Positions 48,019 through 60,736 of a stretch of DNA of 64,000 bases are shown here, piece by piece. Numbering within the stretch: the first letter of the stretch is position 1; each line of letters begins with the position of its first letter. Position numbers and translations under genes: made by a program. The stretch is from assembly GCA_003008705.1 (NCBI GenBank), contig PDUO01000028.1, positions 751,214 to 815,213 of the forward strand. Reading direction: 5' to 3'. This DNA is from Pezicula radicicola. Lineage: Eukaryota > Ascomycota > Leotiomycetes > Helotiales > Dermateaceae. The notes below the pieces were generated by a model. That model saw only the letters and a program-made list of their open reading frames with translations. It had not been told where the DNA came from and searched no databases.

Positions 48019-50679
48019 TTCAGAGGATGATCACATGACTATTCTCATTCACCTCAACACCTTACTTGCTACTTTTTTATTCAAGGTCAACAGCAACCCA
48101 TTGCTGACGCTCTCTATTTCTTCTCAGTTGCAATCATATCTAGTCAGGCAGCCTTAATAGAATAATAAGAGATTGTTGAATTAAACGAGATTGGTTATGT
48201 GATCGTCCTCCTTTGATTACTATAAATAGGCCCATTCTAGAGCTCCCTTGCTCCTCACAGAATACAACCCCATCGTCATAATATGTTGCTCCTAAATAAC
48301 CATTCAGTTCAACAGAGGATTATTGAAGGTCTAGCTCCTGACTTTTTTATAGCTAGCAAGTTAGCAGTAGACATGGACTGAGATTGCACTATCTTTTCTA
48401 GATTATACAAGCGCGTTAACGATCATTTATTTTAGGGCTAACAAAGTAGCTAGAAGGCGTGAAGCATAGTTAAATTTTTTCCCCGATCAATGCAGTATTT
48501 CAACTACTGGCGGGTATTTCTTAGAGGGAGATGCCTCGACCTACAGCAAAAGATTAACAGTGAGGAGATTACTTATTGTCACATAGGTTTGTGTAGCGTT
48601 GCCGCATCTGGGAAAGCAAACGGAGGCCGAGTATATTTAGAAAATAGCTTCGGAGATATTAAGTTCATTGATATCGTACTGATATATATCCAGGATTTTT
48701 CAGACTAGGCTCTTTAACTTTAGGTGCATAAAATACGACGAATCTGAAAAGTTTCCATTTAGTCTTCGATAACAAGTATTAGCCAATACTATTAGACACG
48801 GAAAGTTCCGAGCCAAAGATCTTCAAGCAGGAGCTAGAATATGAAGCGCCAGTAGTTCCGACTTTGAAGTTTAACGCATACGATTTGGGGACCAATGCTT
48901 GGTTGGAGAAAGGTTCTTAGCGACTATATTACTACAGCTTCTCAATTCAGTACGCATTTTATTCTTTATTTTCTAGCCGGAGCATATGGCATTCACAAGT
49001 TATGGTAACTGCTATAGGATTTGGAGCTTTTGGGATTTAATCCTTCTCTGAATATCAAAGCTGTGCAAAGCTTGGGCATAATGAAGGTTTCGGTTAGTAT
49101 CAGAACCCCTGAGCCAGCTCGCTTAGGATTAAGAAGCCGTACTGATCGCACGTTTTACATGAGGTCGAGCGTTAAACTTTGTGGGGGACCTGGATGACGT
49201 TTCACTTAATACTTTAATCTACGCTCCGTCCCCGGATCTACGGGTTGTTTCTCTACGGTACTACGGTAGGGTTAGAGATGGAGCTTCTGGTTAGATATCG
49301 CCGACTATTATCGTAAGGGGTATGGTAACACCTTACAACTCATGAAGATCAGGCAGTCTGTCAGTTAGAGATTGAGATGACAGGATTTTATAGATTCAAG
49401 TTCATATTATATTTACCGTCGCTGGGCAAAGTATTCCTCTACATGTTATCTAGAAAAGATGTGATTCTCAAATGTTAACAGCCTCTAGGTTTTCTTTGAT
49501 GAGGATTCCTAGGTGAATTGTAAGTAGCAAGTACGATTGGAGGAGTCCGAATACTCGGGTCAAAGGTTACTATTCTCTGATGTAACTCGAAATCTATGAG
49601 TTTATGACATCTTAGATAATGGCTTTTTGCCGAGATACCTGTTCACGCAATCAGAATATGAAGTGTGTGAAGGCGGTTGTTCCTTTGTACATTCGCTAAT
49701 GTTTCGAGGTATCGTCTGCGACGTGAATAAGGTTGCCCAGCCCTCGCCAGACCAGCAAAGCGCACGAACTATACAGTACAGTGTCCGATAGCGCCTATCC
49801 CGTTTCCTCTGTTTTCCTGGCCTATCATCCAATTACCGAATCCTTCAGAAGTCTAATTTGTTATAGCTCCCTTTGTCACCTTCAAGTACTTGTACTATGG
49901 ATGAATAAATGTTAATTATTAGGTGACGAGCTACGTTAAATTTAACGTTTATTCGTCCTCAGTACAAGTAAAAAGAAGTGTAAAACTAGTTTATACTCTG
50001 CGTCTAAAAGTTACCAAGTTGGACCGCTGAACAGCTTTTTAACGTGTGTCTTCTAAAACAAACATTGTTTCTTACAAAGTGAAAATTTAAATGGAGGAAT
50101 AAACACTTTGGGCGACGAAGTATTATTGTGGTGAGACATGAAAAGGAGGTCTCTGACAGTATCCCCTCCCTTGTATATCTATCGGCCATGTGGGCAAGGA
50201 TTTAGCACTCTGCTCGTCTACAATCGCTTAACACGTCTCAGAGGTAAATACGGCAAGTTTATTGGCTAGAACTGCTCCGTTTGATCGATACCTTATTGCA
50301 CGTCCCTATGGCCTAAGCGTTGGCCAAACAGGGAGGGGATAGATCCCCATCTCTAAGGATCTAAAATTTGTGCAATTCAAAAATATGATGATGGAACGAA
50401 CGAGATCGTGCATAAAAAGTATGCAGCTTGGTAAGGACTAGTTCCATGTTGTTGTATGCGTTGCACATAACATTGTTAAACAACGAACATGCCTCCTCGA
50501 AGGTTATTAGTCGTTGAATACTATCGAGTCTTTCTATACTTTCTAAAATACAAACAACCCCCGCGCTACATGTACTATCTCCAACACCTTATCTATCACC
50601 ACAACTACAAATGGCTATATAACTAATGCCTTAACTACTGGATATACATTTTCCGTTCTATAATACCACAAGCTTACAA

Positions 50680-52226
50680 ATGGCACTATCGTCGATTCCG
50701 TCGAATGCACCATCGATTGTTATACCAGCAGTGGTATTCTGTATCATCAGTCCTCTTGTTGTTGCAACAAGATTTTATTCTCGATTACGATTCGGCAGCA
50801 CGGTTGGATGTGATGACTGGGTTATATTAGCTTCTCTGGTGAGTAAAGAGAACTCAAAAGATGGAGAAAATTAAAAATAAGGAGGCAATTAATCATGATG
50901 CATTTAGATTTTCGCTGTGACATGTAATGGAATTCTAATAACAGGTAAGTTGAACTTTTCCAACGAGTCATGACATGAGCCAGACTAAAATTTCCAAGCA
51001 TGTTACTTTGGCTATGGCAAACACAGGGCAGATCTTACAGCTTACAAACTGAAGATGGCATTCGAGGTCTTCACACACCATTTCATTACTACTCTATTTC
51101 CAAAAAGCTAACTGCCCGCTAGATGTTTGTTATTTCCCAAACATTCTATAAAAGCAGCATAAACACGACAAAAGCCTCAATTGTACTCCTATATCTACGA
51201 CTCTTCGATCAGAAGACCTTTCGTCGGATTTGTTGGCTTGTGTTATGCTTGGTCATCGCCTTCGGGATTGCGACAACGCTGGCTTCAACTTTTCAATGCG
51301 TGCCAGTACAGCGTGCTTGGAATAAATCGATCCCTGGATCTTGTGTTAATATTAGGATTTTTTGGTATACTAATGCTGCGTTTACGATCGCTGGAGATGT
51401 CATAATTTTGGTTTTGCCGATGCCGACGATTTATTGCTTGAAGCTTAAGATGCATCAGAAGATTTCGCTGTTTGGTCTTTTTGCTTTGGGGGTTTTGTGA
51501 GTTCACCTATCTATAACTTTGTGGTTGAGATGAAATGGGAAGATTTTATCTACGTACTAATTCTTTTGGCAGTGTGGTTGTTACTAGTCTTTTGAGAATG
51601 AGAACCTTAGATACTACATCTAAGAGTCCAGATCTTACCTGTAAGTAAATACCCACTTGATACCTACTTCCACAAAAGGCACAAAAATATACCGAACTCT
51701 GCCTTAAAATCATTCGCTTCTTTGACGAATAACTGACCTCAGATGATTCATAGTCGATGTTGAGTCAACAACCTGGACGATTCTAGAGATGAATGTAGCA
51801 ATCATTTGCGCATGTCTTCCCATGTGTCGACTCCCTCTTGCAAGACTATTTCCCAGCTTTTTTTCCAGTACCCTTTTACCATCCTATCACCATCATGATC
51901 ATCAAACTGGCTATCACCCAAATAGCATGCTTGTGATTGTTGGTATTCGTACCAATAAGATTGATTGTCATGCTCATCCAACACACGATTCGTGGATTCG
52001 AATAGAGCAAATTCATTCAACTCCTGCATCTAGATCTACTTGGGAATCTCGATCTCAAAGGAAGACGGAAGACGGAGGTGAGGAGGTTGAGCATACTTTA
52101 AAAGATCCTACTGGGATGCCTGTACGACCTGTTAGTGTTGAGGCCGAGAATCTTGAATTAGCCCTTGTACCGGTTGGAGTTGTTATTCGAAAAACGACTG
52201 AGGTTAATGTTGCCTATGTAAATTAG
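50680..52226 (+). CDS. Fungal rhodopsin-domain (SAT4/PTH11-like) integral membrane protein, about 392 aa
   Basis: Six exons, 50680-50838, 50908-50944, 50999-51066, 51123-51496, 51573-51640 and 51754-52226, join in frame. Several hydrophobic helices are visible, starting with SIVIPAVVFCIISPLVVATR. Family landmarks are GCDDWVILASL, YGYGKH-like FGYGKH, YKSSINTTKASIVLLYLRLF, TFQCVPVQRAWNKSIPGSC, the following FTIAGDVIILVLPMP, and ESTTWTILEMNVAIICACLP. This is the plan of the large fungal seven-helix rhodopsin/SAT4 family, which includes PTH11-like receptors. It lacks an N-terminal CFEM domain. The C-terminal tail of about 120 residues is hydrophilic. One intron (51067-51122) has an unusual donor GTCTTC, so that junction is the weakest. 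Ligand unknown. Confidence 0.78.
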
Positions 52227-53192
52227 TTGGTATGGAGTTTGTTTATCTTTGATAGTTAGGAATAACACAATATTAATCTGTATCTTCACTTTCTTCTTCT
52301 TTGTCTTCTTCTTCTTCTTGCAGCTTCTGCAGTTGGAGCCGTGTGTGGCGTAGGGCTTAGCTATTCCCGTCTTTCAAGCCATTGACTATAGTAAGTGGGT
52401 CATAGGATACGGCAGATACCTTAAAACACGTTTTTGCGAAATCCCGAAGTCCTCCGGTGCTCTCCTCTCCAGGTTTGTGGCTTTAAACGCACTGGGTAAA
52501 TGCCGTTTTCGAATTGACAGCTGCCTTGATTCTATCATCGTAACGCCTAAGAAGGGACGTTTTGAGGGAACGAAGGATGTGTAGCATTGACTATAAACGC
52601 CCATATATTTTCAATTTCTGCTGATTGCTTCGGGCTAACCGTCCAGCAAGTTATGAACGCCCCCTGAAGCTAAAAATACTGCTAATAGAGCTCTACGGTT
52701 CTGTCACGTTCTCTAGTACGGCTTCCATTCCTTCGGAGAGATGTATTTTCTAGAAGTAGCTATTAGAATGCTTCTGGAATTTCTAAATCCAAATCCTATG
52801 CATGTGAGTTCTGCTTCTAGAAACTGATGTACAACTGCCGTGTAGACTCTCACTGAATGAGCATGTGTTGATAACTGAATTGGGTACTAGTTAATCAACT
52901 TAATTTTTAGAGTTCCGGCTGTTGGCGTGATAGAACGACTGTCTTGACCGAACGCAGGCTTCGTAGTTTCGCTAACTGAATGCAGCATCGTAGCTAAGTG
53001 CGGAATGCATTCTTCGAACTTCTAGTCTAAGTGATTTGAGTTGTGTCGTTGACTGTTACCCCACCAATATATTCAGTTGAAATCGCCCCCCCAACTCTAT
53101 ATAACTACTTCAATCCATACCTCCTTCGAAGTCTTTTTCCTCAACATCGCCTATTCATGTCTCTGCAGCTCCAAGGAAAATCACTCTCGAAA
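52227..53192. other. Spacer between two rhodopsin-domain genes
   Basis: The first part is CT-rich (52280-52325), followed by AT-rich sequence with no supported frame. It includes the promoter of the second gene. Confidence 0.45.
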
Positions 53193-54625
53193 ATGTCTGT
53201 GTCAAATGAACCTCTTCCCGAAAATCATCAGCGTGTGCCGTTGATTATTGTCGCTACGATCTTTTCTCTTTTCGGAAGTACGTATTTCTCTCTCTCGCCC
53301 TGTTAAGTTTCGAAGTTTAGGAGTTTAAGCTGACGCACCATTACTCAAGCTCTCATTGTTTTTGCAAGACTTTGTCGTAGATATATTCTCAAATCTCTGG
53401 GCTGGGATGATTATTTCATGATCGCTGCGTGGGTAAGCAGACATTTTGCTAAATTTATATCTTTGTGACAATGGTTGCTTACTTCATTCAAAGCTATCTT
53501 CGGTTAGCTTTATTGTTACTTCAGCTTTGGGAATGATGTACGGTATTGGATTGTTCACGAGTCAACTTACGCCTCATGATATAATAATGACTTTCAAGGT
53601 AAGTTTGTCTACCTATATTCTACATACAAAAAAGAGCTGTTTATTTTTGTGTCTAATACCATTTAATAGATTACTTTTTTCATCGAGATAAGCTATTACA
53701 CTACGATATTTCTCATAAAGATGTCAATCCTATTCTGCTTTTTACGGATATGTAAGTTTCATTTCATTACCTATTCCACATGTATCTTTCTGAAGGGAAG
53801 AGAAGGATAGAAGTTAACGGTAAATTACTAGCAACTGCTTTGAAAGATAAGCTTTACATACCGACATTGGCCCTCATGTTAATCGTATTACTTCAATTCT
53901 TCTCCAGTATCATCGTAATCATCGTTCAATGTCTTCCGATATCCTATTCGTGGAATAAAAATCAATCGGGGCGTTGTATCAACCTTGAGGCCTTCATCTA
54001 CTGTAAGTTAGCAAAGTGGGGATTTTCTAGAGTCATTACATACTAACTTCCAAAAAAGTCATGAATATCTTCACCATCGTCACGGATATTGTCCTCCTCC
54101 TTCTTCCCGTTCCATTTCTTTCTCGAGTAAACAGATCGCTAGCACAGAAACTAGCACTTCTAAGTGTTTTTATAATCGGCTTCCTATCAACTATTTCAAG
54201 GTAAGCTGCGGGCTAATCTTCAATCCACACAATCGAAAGTTTGAAATCTAGAATGTTGGGAGGAAATAACGGTTAATCATATTGTGTAGTTGTATACGAT
54301 TATATGCAATCAGCCTCTTTACATCAACATCCGATGTACCGTACAATTCGGCAACACTAAACGTCTGGTCCTTCATTGAGATTGATCTCGGTTTAGCTTG
54401 TGCTTGTGGTCCTGGTAAGTTCAGCTTTGCTTTATATTCACCAAATCAACAAAGAAGGATCCGCACGAATGTTTTATTTTCATTTTACTGACTGGTTTTT
54501 GTAACTATATAGCACTCAAAGGAGTCTTCTCGGGTTTCCGTAAATCAAGTCGGCCTGTTCAAAGTACTATCCACCATCCCATGATAACCTTGCAAGAGAG
54601 AGAGAATTGCAGGGATAGTGTATAG
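53193..54625 (+). CDS. Second fungal rhodopsin-domain (SAT4-like) membrane protein, about 296 aa
   Basis: Eight exons join in frame: 53193-53277, 53350-53432, 53494-53598, 53670-53751, 53847-54002, 54059-54200, 54290-54414 and 54513-54625. Exon 5 could instead begin at 53796, adding 17 residues. Landmarks parallel the neighbouring gene: VFARLCRRYILKSLGWDDYF, SYYTTIFLIKMSILFFFLRI, IVQCLPISYSWNKNQSGRCI, NIFTIVTDIVLLLLPVPFL, IRLYAISLF, and VWSFIEIDLGLACACGPALK. The C-terminal tail is much shorter than in the first gene. The start at 53193 has context CGAAAATGTCT; an in-frame ATG at 53157 is an alternative. Sequences of the two genes differ enough that an old duplication, or independent family members, are both possible. 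The many short introns and clean phases argue that it is a real gene. Confidence 0.75.
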
Positions 54626-55140
54626 GTTATTTTATTGAAATGATAGTTGTGGAGTATAATAGTAATAGTATCTTTGTGGTATTATCTGATTATATATTCT
54701 ACATTCAATATTCGGTATTCCGTGTTGAATTATCACTAGCCAGAAACACATTAATAGTAATTCCCAACATTAAATCTTTTTTTTACTTTCTGTTTTCTGA
54801 CATCTGTTTCATTCCTCCAAATTCCGAAAGAAGCAAATTGTACCTATTCTTGATTGCATGATTTCCACCAACCAAGTCAAAGTCTCGCAGTTGTTTTAAA
54901 GAGTGACTAAAAAAGGAACTTCAACTCCCCATTCCAAAAGTTCAAACCCTTCCAGTTCTCTGCTTATCATTCATCCTATACTTAAGAAAACTTTTCACGG
55001 CTGCTGTAACCTAAGTTATCTAACAGTAATTGCTAGCCTTGTTATCCTTATACGTATATTGTGTATTACAAGTCCCAGAAACGAACAAGTTAATCGCTAT
55101 AGAATATCAGTCAAACCACCCTCAAAAGCCTCTCCACATC
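54626..55140. other. Spacer
   Basis: AT-rich, with short frames only (for example 54903-55169). No feature supported. Confidence 0.45.
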
Positions 55141-55866
55141 TCAAGCTTTTAAGCAACGTGGTGACATGAGTGGGCTTATGCACTTACTTTGAGTATTATA
55201 GGTCGTGCCAGGATATCTAACAATCGACTCGCTGTTGTTATCAGGAGTCAGATCATCCTCACAGGTAATCTGAGCTGATCCGCCGTTTGAAGTACTTGAT
55301 CCAGTCCCTACAAGAATGACACAAAAGATAAATCAGTAAAAATACTATAAAGAGAAAAGACCAAATCCAGTCCATTCCACCACTGGAGGTTTCTTAGCGG
55401 GTTAGTTAGCATGGAGAGATACGTACAGATATCAATATGGTATTGCCCACTTTCCCAATCCGTAGTACATTGTTCACAAGTATCCTCAAAACGACCATAT
55501 TTGCGGATATACGGAATATAACTAAAAAGCAAAAGCAAAAAATGATTAGCCATGCCAGCCAGTTTCCAAAGTTTAGAGAAGAAAAAAACCGAGATCAAAA
55601 ACTCACATAATCTCACACTCCGTAAATTCTCCCGGTGCTGTAGCAAAAGTGAGTGGATCGCTATAAGTTCCACTACCACCAGCAATGTAGTTACGGCCCC
55701 CACAATCATAGGCCGTGCCTGCTCCTGGAGGAGAATTATCTGGGTAACCGTAGAAGGTGATTTCCACGTCTGAGATGTCGGTACAGGCTGTTGCTTTGGA
55801 TGTGAGGTTTAGGAGGATGAGAAGAAAGGTTGGGATGAATGTTGTGATGAAGTTGAGGTTATACAT
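55141..55866 (-). CDS. Small secreted cysteine-containing protein, about 173 aa
   Basis: Three exons, 55866-55607, 55521-55427 and 55307-55141, join in phase. Residues 1-27 are a signal peptide (FITTFIPTFLLILLNLTSKA, cleavage near TACTD). The mature part reads ITFYGYPDNSPPGAGTAYDC, then RNYIAGGSGTYSDPLTFATA, ECEI, IYIPYIRKYGRFEDTCEQC, DWESGQYHIDIWTGSST and ITCEDDLTPD. The first two segments resemble double-psi beta-barrel or 3D-type secreted proteins, and the cysteines suggest disulfides. I recognise it as a type found in many ascomycetes but know no biochemical function. A secreted effector or a wall-acting protein is an inference. The 3' end is uncertain: an alternative GTAAGT donor near 55190 could extend the gene further. 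Confidence 0.72.
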
Positions 55867-57099
55867 TTTGCCGTTTGGGGTTTGGGATGAGGAGGTTTGA
55901 GGAGTGTGGTGATGTTGAAGGGAAATTTGGGGATTTTGTTGGTGATGGGTTTAGGAATTGTAGTTTGTAAAGATTTGGTTGTTGGAGTTTAATGGAATTG
56001 AATGAGCGGATATCTTGTGTTTATATATATGTTTTCCATGAGTCCCACATACTGTAACCTATTAAGTCAGTGGCAGGGAAAAGTGAAGAGACGTACATTC
56101 CCATTTCCAATATTTGATGGGGCCATTCTACCTTGCCAGTTACCACAACCATCAGTCGATATGGAACAGTGTGACAAAGTGATGTAGAAGTCATCCATCC
56201 ATCTATTCAAAATGTTAGAGTTGAGTCCCGCTGGCACGATATTGGCTATGGGACTGACCTAGAATGGAAGTTGTATACAGTAACATGAAGGTCATGCTGT
56301 GATGTTTACTGCATGCACTCAGCTTACATACGGGAACTAAGGTAGGAGTTTACCTGTTGTGTAACTTACTCATCAGTCCATAGTTTGCGTCTGACACAAG
56401 CTTTTTCAGATTTGCTTTCCTGGGACTAACTAACTATCTTAGGAAAATGCGAAAAACGAACAAGGAAGGTGGGGGTTTCTTCTCACTCAGCCTTACTCTA
56501 GCGAAAATGATGTCTTAAGTTGTGGAGTTGTGGAGTTGTGTAATGACTTCATGTACTTAAGCTTAATAAGTCATGTAGTGAACCCTACCTATGCGTCGTA
56601 TTACATCACAGAATGCTCAATCTGTAGGCTCTTATGTATAGTACCTGTTCCTTCTTACTGTGCAGAGGAGTAAGCCCAGTTATTAATTAGGCAGCTGAAC
56701 AAAATAAGCGACAAAGAGGTGTACCGGCATCCAGTCGTTGAATATGCAGATTGTCACTATCTCCATATAGTAAGTACCTAGTAAGAAACACACTATTTAA
56801 CAAACTACTTAAAGTTAAAGACCAGAGTAAACGCGAGTACAGGGCTGTCTAATTGGTTGTGGTTCCTCTAAATTCTGTTAACCTCGTATCCATATGTAGG
56901 CGAGCGGGGCGATCCGCCATCCAGGTAATGCAGGTAATCAGGCTGTCAGCATATTTGAGCAACTCGGCTCCAGAATATAATTTTGAACATAAGACTAATT
57001 GGATATTACATATCCACTCTAATTCCACCATGTCGTCGTCATAAAGAGAAAAGCTTCATGTATATCGTTAAATTGACCAAAATTAACTACCTACGTAAG
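55867..57099. other. Intergenic region
   Basis: No supported coding frame. It contains the promoter of the secreted-protein gene at its left and the 3' flank of the PrpD gene at its right. Confidence 0.45.
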
Positions 57100-58631
57100 C
57101 TAAGCAATAGGATTCCTAGTAACCCTAGACATAAGTTTCCCTAATTCTGACACATCAGCAAGAGACTCCATCCCCAAACACAATTTTTCAATCTTCTCCC
57201 TTCTCTCATCATCAATCAATCCCTTTGTTAACAATCTCCACTTCTCCAATACCTCCTCATTAGAGAAAGGTGGATCAACCCCCCTCGCTGCATTTACCTC
57301 TGCAACCAAAGTAGTCCCATCACTAAAAGCAACGGTAGCCCTCTGCTGAAATGCCACCATAGTATTATAGCAAGTCGTCTTATCCACCAACTCCCACACC
57401 AGATCCCGTTCAAGCATATCATGTCTAAACTGAGCAGGAAGAACCTGTCCATCAACCAACTGAGTAGCAGCAATATACGAATTACTCATCTGAGCACCCG
57501 TAGCCGTCAAAGGACGTCTAGCCTCCCATCCGCCATGGTGAAAAGCAGCATCTCCCAACTCAAGCTTAATACTGACAATACTCTGCAGATCTTGCATCTT
57601 CTCAGGATGTTCTTCCTGCAGTTTTCGGATACAATCAATAGTAGGATGTGTTCCTGCCATTGAAGCATATGGCTTAACACGAGCTCCCCACGTCTGCCAT
57701 TTCGTCCCGAGTTCCTTGGTTACCTCATCAGAACAATACCTAGGCTCTTTCCCAGAACCTTGACTGAAAGTAGCTAGAAATCCGCCAAAGGGTCTCTCAA
57801 GGACTTTCTTGATGCCGACATATCCACCCTGAGCCATCAAAGAAGCAAAGAGTCCATTGCGAGCAGCGAATCCATGTTGCATGCGCTTTACCTCGCTTTC
57901 AAATTGGGCTGACATTAAACCACCTGATTGAGTACAAGCAATACCAACTGCATCTTCCATTAGATTTGGTGGAAGCTTCATCAGCTTGCTGACTGATAAT
58001 GCGGAACTCGGATGTCCGAATACATCACCGCTATGCCATCCCATAGATAACATGTGAGACCCGTAGAGAGCATTGCCGATTCGGGGTCCAACTTCTAGAC
58101 CTACTAGATAAGCGAGAAGAAATGACGATCCATCGACTTTGTCATTGGATTGAGATGTTGATGATGATTCGGTTTTGTTCAGACGATCCGTTGCTGCAAA
58201 GAGAGCGGGAAGTAGAATAGCATTAGAGTGCATCGGAGCTTCGCTATGCCAATCGTCAAGCTCAAAGCCTTGGATGAAAGAGCTATTGAGCAATGCAGCA
58301 GACAACGGAGGCAGGTTCTTCTCAAAGTCAGCAAGCTTGTTCGAGACATGAGTTGGCTTTCCAATTTTTTGGTGCTTACTGTGTTCCAACCGAAGACTCC
58401 AGCGCTCCCAGGAGGATCCATCTCGAAAACTGCATTTGCTGCTTTCTCGGACCAGGGCAGATGTGCCCCTACAAGTCCGCATGCGAGTCCATCCAGGATG
58501 AGATATTTTGCACGGGTTTGCACATCTTCGGGGATATTCGTAAGCGTGATTGAATGAACCCAGTTGCAGAGTTTGCCAGTCTCTCCTTCTGAGTCTACTG
58601 GCTGAGTCGAAGCTGATTGCGAGGAATCCAT
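57100..58631 (-). CDS. MmgE/PrpD family 2-methylcitrate dehydratase-like protein, about 490 aa
   Basis: Two exons, 58631-58380 and 58320-57100, are separated by a 59-nt intron (donor GTAAGC, branch GCTGAC, acceptor GAG). Splicing gives GVFGWN followed by LPPLSAALLNSSFIQGFELD, which is the conserved MmgE/PrpD segment, and cures an apparent frame change. Further landmarks are DDWHSEAPMHSNAILLPALF, AYLVGLEVGPRIGNALYGSH, GWHSGDVFGHPSSALSVSKL, the following CTQSGGLMSAQFESEVKRMQHG, and VKPYASMAGTHPTIDC. Length matches the family (450-500 aa). PrpD enzymes dehydrate 2-methylcitrate to 2-methylaconitate without an Fe-S cluster; relatives act on other alkylcitrates. No presequence is obvious. It is convergent with nothing nearby and sits beside the lyase gene on the same strand, suggesting a shared pathway. 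Confidence 0.9.
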
Positions 58632-59281
58632 CGTGATTCGAGAGAACAGTAGACGAGTCCTCAGACGCTATCTTGGAATTTGCTCAAGCACTTGGTCGTA
58701 GCTCGCTTCCTACTGCTTGCTATTGCTTTTGGTAACGTCGCTGTCGTTTATAGAGAATTCCGATCAACTCAGTGCCTTGACAAAGGTCCTGGGATAAGTG
58801 ACAACTAATCAGAAGATATTTTGAGACCACTTCGAAACAATGTTCTTTAATATATCATGAGATGAGGTGTTGAGCAGAGCAACAAAGATGATCTTTATAG
58901 AGCTATCTGAGACATTGCCACGAATTCAAATGACCAGATAATCATTGCTTAGTGCATACTTTGCACTGGACGTAGCGGACCAAATGCAGATTGACGCAGG
59001 CGGCATTTATAGCGTCGGCAGCGTTGATTTCTCCGCCCGACAAATGATTAGCTTGAGATACGGAGTTAAAGACCAAGGGATTACTATATCGCCGGGGGAA
59101 CAATCACATTATGGCGCATTCTCGACACCATGCTAGTTCTATTGCCGTTCTTTTTATGCACTATCACATCACTGAAGCTGCATACTTATAGTCACATGAA
59201 GTGAATCGCTGTGGAGCACGTGTGGAAGAACGGGAACGACCTTAATTGAAAATACCCTACTTTTGTTCTTGAATTGCTATA
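58632..59281. promoter_or_regulatory. Promoter region of the PrpD-like gene
   Basis: A 650-base spacer between two minus-strand genes. It holds the PrpD-like upstream region and the 3' flank of the lyase gene. No specific binding site recognised. Confidence 0.4.
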
Positions 59282-60308
59282 CTATACACCTTTCGCATAC
59301 AGGTTACCACCAGCAGCAATATCAAATTCCATAGCTTCTTTCAACCCACAAACCTCAAATATCTCTTTGGGCCCAGAACCTCCTCCATCGGGACTCCGAA
59401 TATCGCCTGTCTCTTTCAACTCCTTAGCGACCCTAGATACAGCTTGGTAGACAGGCCCGAGGGCAAAGCCAGGAAATATCATGATTTTGAATCCAGCATC
59501 CTTGGCTTCTGCAACGCTGAAATGGGGAGTAACTCCACCATCAACCATGTTCAACAGAACCGGTGTAGGAGCTAATTCCTTGCACACGTTCTGCGCCTCT
59601 ATTTTCGAGGTCATGCCTTCAAGGAAGGCAACATCGGCGCCTATAGCGATGGCTTTCTTGAGACGAGAAACTGCAGCGTCGTAGCCCAGTGACTGTAATG
59701 CGTCAGTTCGGGCAATGATGACTATGTCTCCTGGTGTTTGAGAGCGCATGTTGACAGCTGCTTTGATACGAGAGAGGTAGATGTCCTCATCGACCAGCTC
59801 TTTATTCCGTAGATGACCACATCGTTTCGTGACGACCTGGTCTTCGAGGTGAAAGGCTGCTACCCCAGCTTGCATATATTGTGCCGTCGTTCGACCCACC
59901 ATCAATGGACCTGTCGCTTCATCAGAATAAAGCATGAAAAAAAATTGAATGAATCTTACCGCCATAGCCAGTATCTGCATCTGCAATAAGAGGAACATTC
60001 CTGTCGAGACTTGCAATCATACCGGCGTTCTCTCTCATGTCATTGAGAGTTGCAACGCCGAGGTCCGCCATACCTAACTTTGACATTGTTGTACCAGCAC
60101 CAGTCTTTTGATCCTTGTCATTTTTGAACTTTATGTTTTAGATGTTATATGGCCAACTCACCATGTAAAGACAATCAAATCCATGCTTCAAGGCTATTCT
60201 TGCAGTAAATCCATCATACACACCTGGACAAACAACTATCTTCCCATCTTCTGCCAGCATTGCTCGCAATCGGCTTGCGGAAGACATTTCAATCGAATCT
60301 TTTTCCAT
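59282..60308 (-). CDS. Isocitrate lyase/PEP mutase superfamily lyase (PrpB-like), about 306 aa
   Basis: Three exons, 60308-60162, 60104-59960 and 59910-59282, join in phase. The start gives MEKDSIEMSSASRLRAMLAE. The superfamily landmarks follow: VCPGVYDGFTARIA, IADADTGYGG completed across the second intron, AGVAAFHLEDQVVTKRCGHL (the KRCGH catalytic-Cys motif of 2-methylisocitrate and dimethylmalate lyases), IARTDAL, and LNMVDGG. These enzymes split a C-C bond in 2-methylisocitrate, 2,3-dimethylmalate or related acids to pyruvate or glyoxylate plus a second acid. It is the short bacterial-like type of about 300 aa, not the long (about 600 aa) mitochondrial fungal methylisocitrate lyase, so a peripheral rather than housekeeping route is likely. 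Exact substrate unresolved. Confidence 0.88.
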
Positions 60309-60736
60309 TGTCACTCTACGTGGATAGCCTGGAAAGATAAGAGAAAAATGATTTGTTGGAAGCTGGATCGGGGAAGCAATATTAAATGCCGCGATAGACT
60401 GTAAGGTTCTTCGCCAACAGTTTACCCCGAACCTATGATGGAGATGCTGCTGACCTAGTCGGCAGATCGGCAGTGATGCTCGTAATCAACACCAATGACA
60501 CTCCAAGTGTACAGAACATCAGAAAGCAGAATATCTGGAGATAAAAAGCGATAAAAGCCTAATTCTCCGGTTGCGAACTTGCGACTGCGATGCTAGAACC
60601 GGAAGCGATTTTCGGACTACCGATCCTTCATCGGATACCTTAATAAAGAAGACCTGTGAGAAAGCTAGTATTGCTTATATTATTCCCCGCAGTCTATTCT
60701 AGCTTTGCAAAACCTTTTCCCTTTGCGCAAGTCAAG
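60309..60736. promoter_or_regulatory. Shared divergent promoter, lyase and aconitase-type genes
   Basis: About 430 bases separate the two divergent start regions. The arrangement would allow joint control, but no operator is recognised. Confidence 0.45.

Larger units (their letters stand above)
42508..50679. other. Long gene-poor region
   Basis: About 8 kb without a supportable gene. From 42.5 to 45.5 kb composition is balanced but frames are short. At 45.6-46.5 kb the plus strand is strongly G/T-rich with an imperfect tandem repeat. From 46.5 to 50.6 kb it is AT-rich and holds one MITE (47877-48018). No RNA gene was recognised. Confidence 0.5.
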
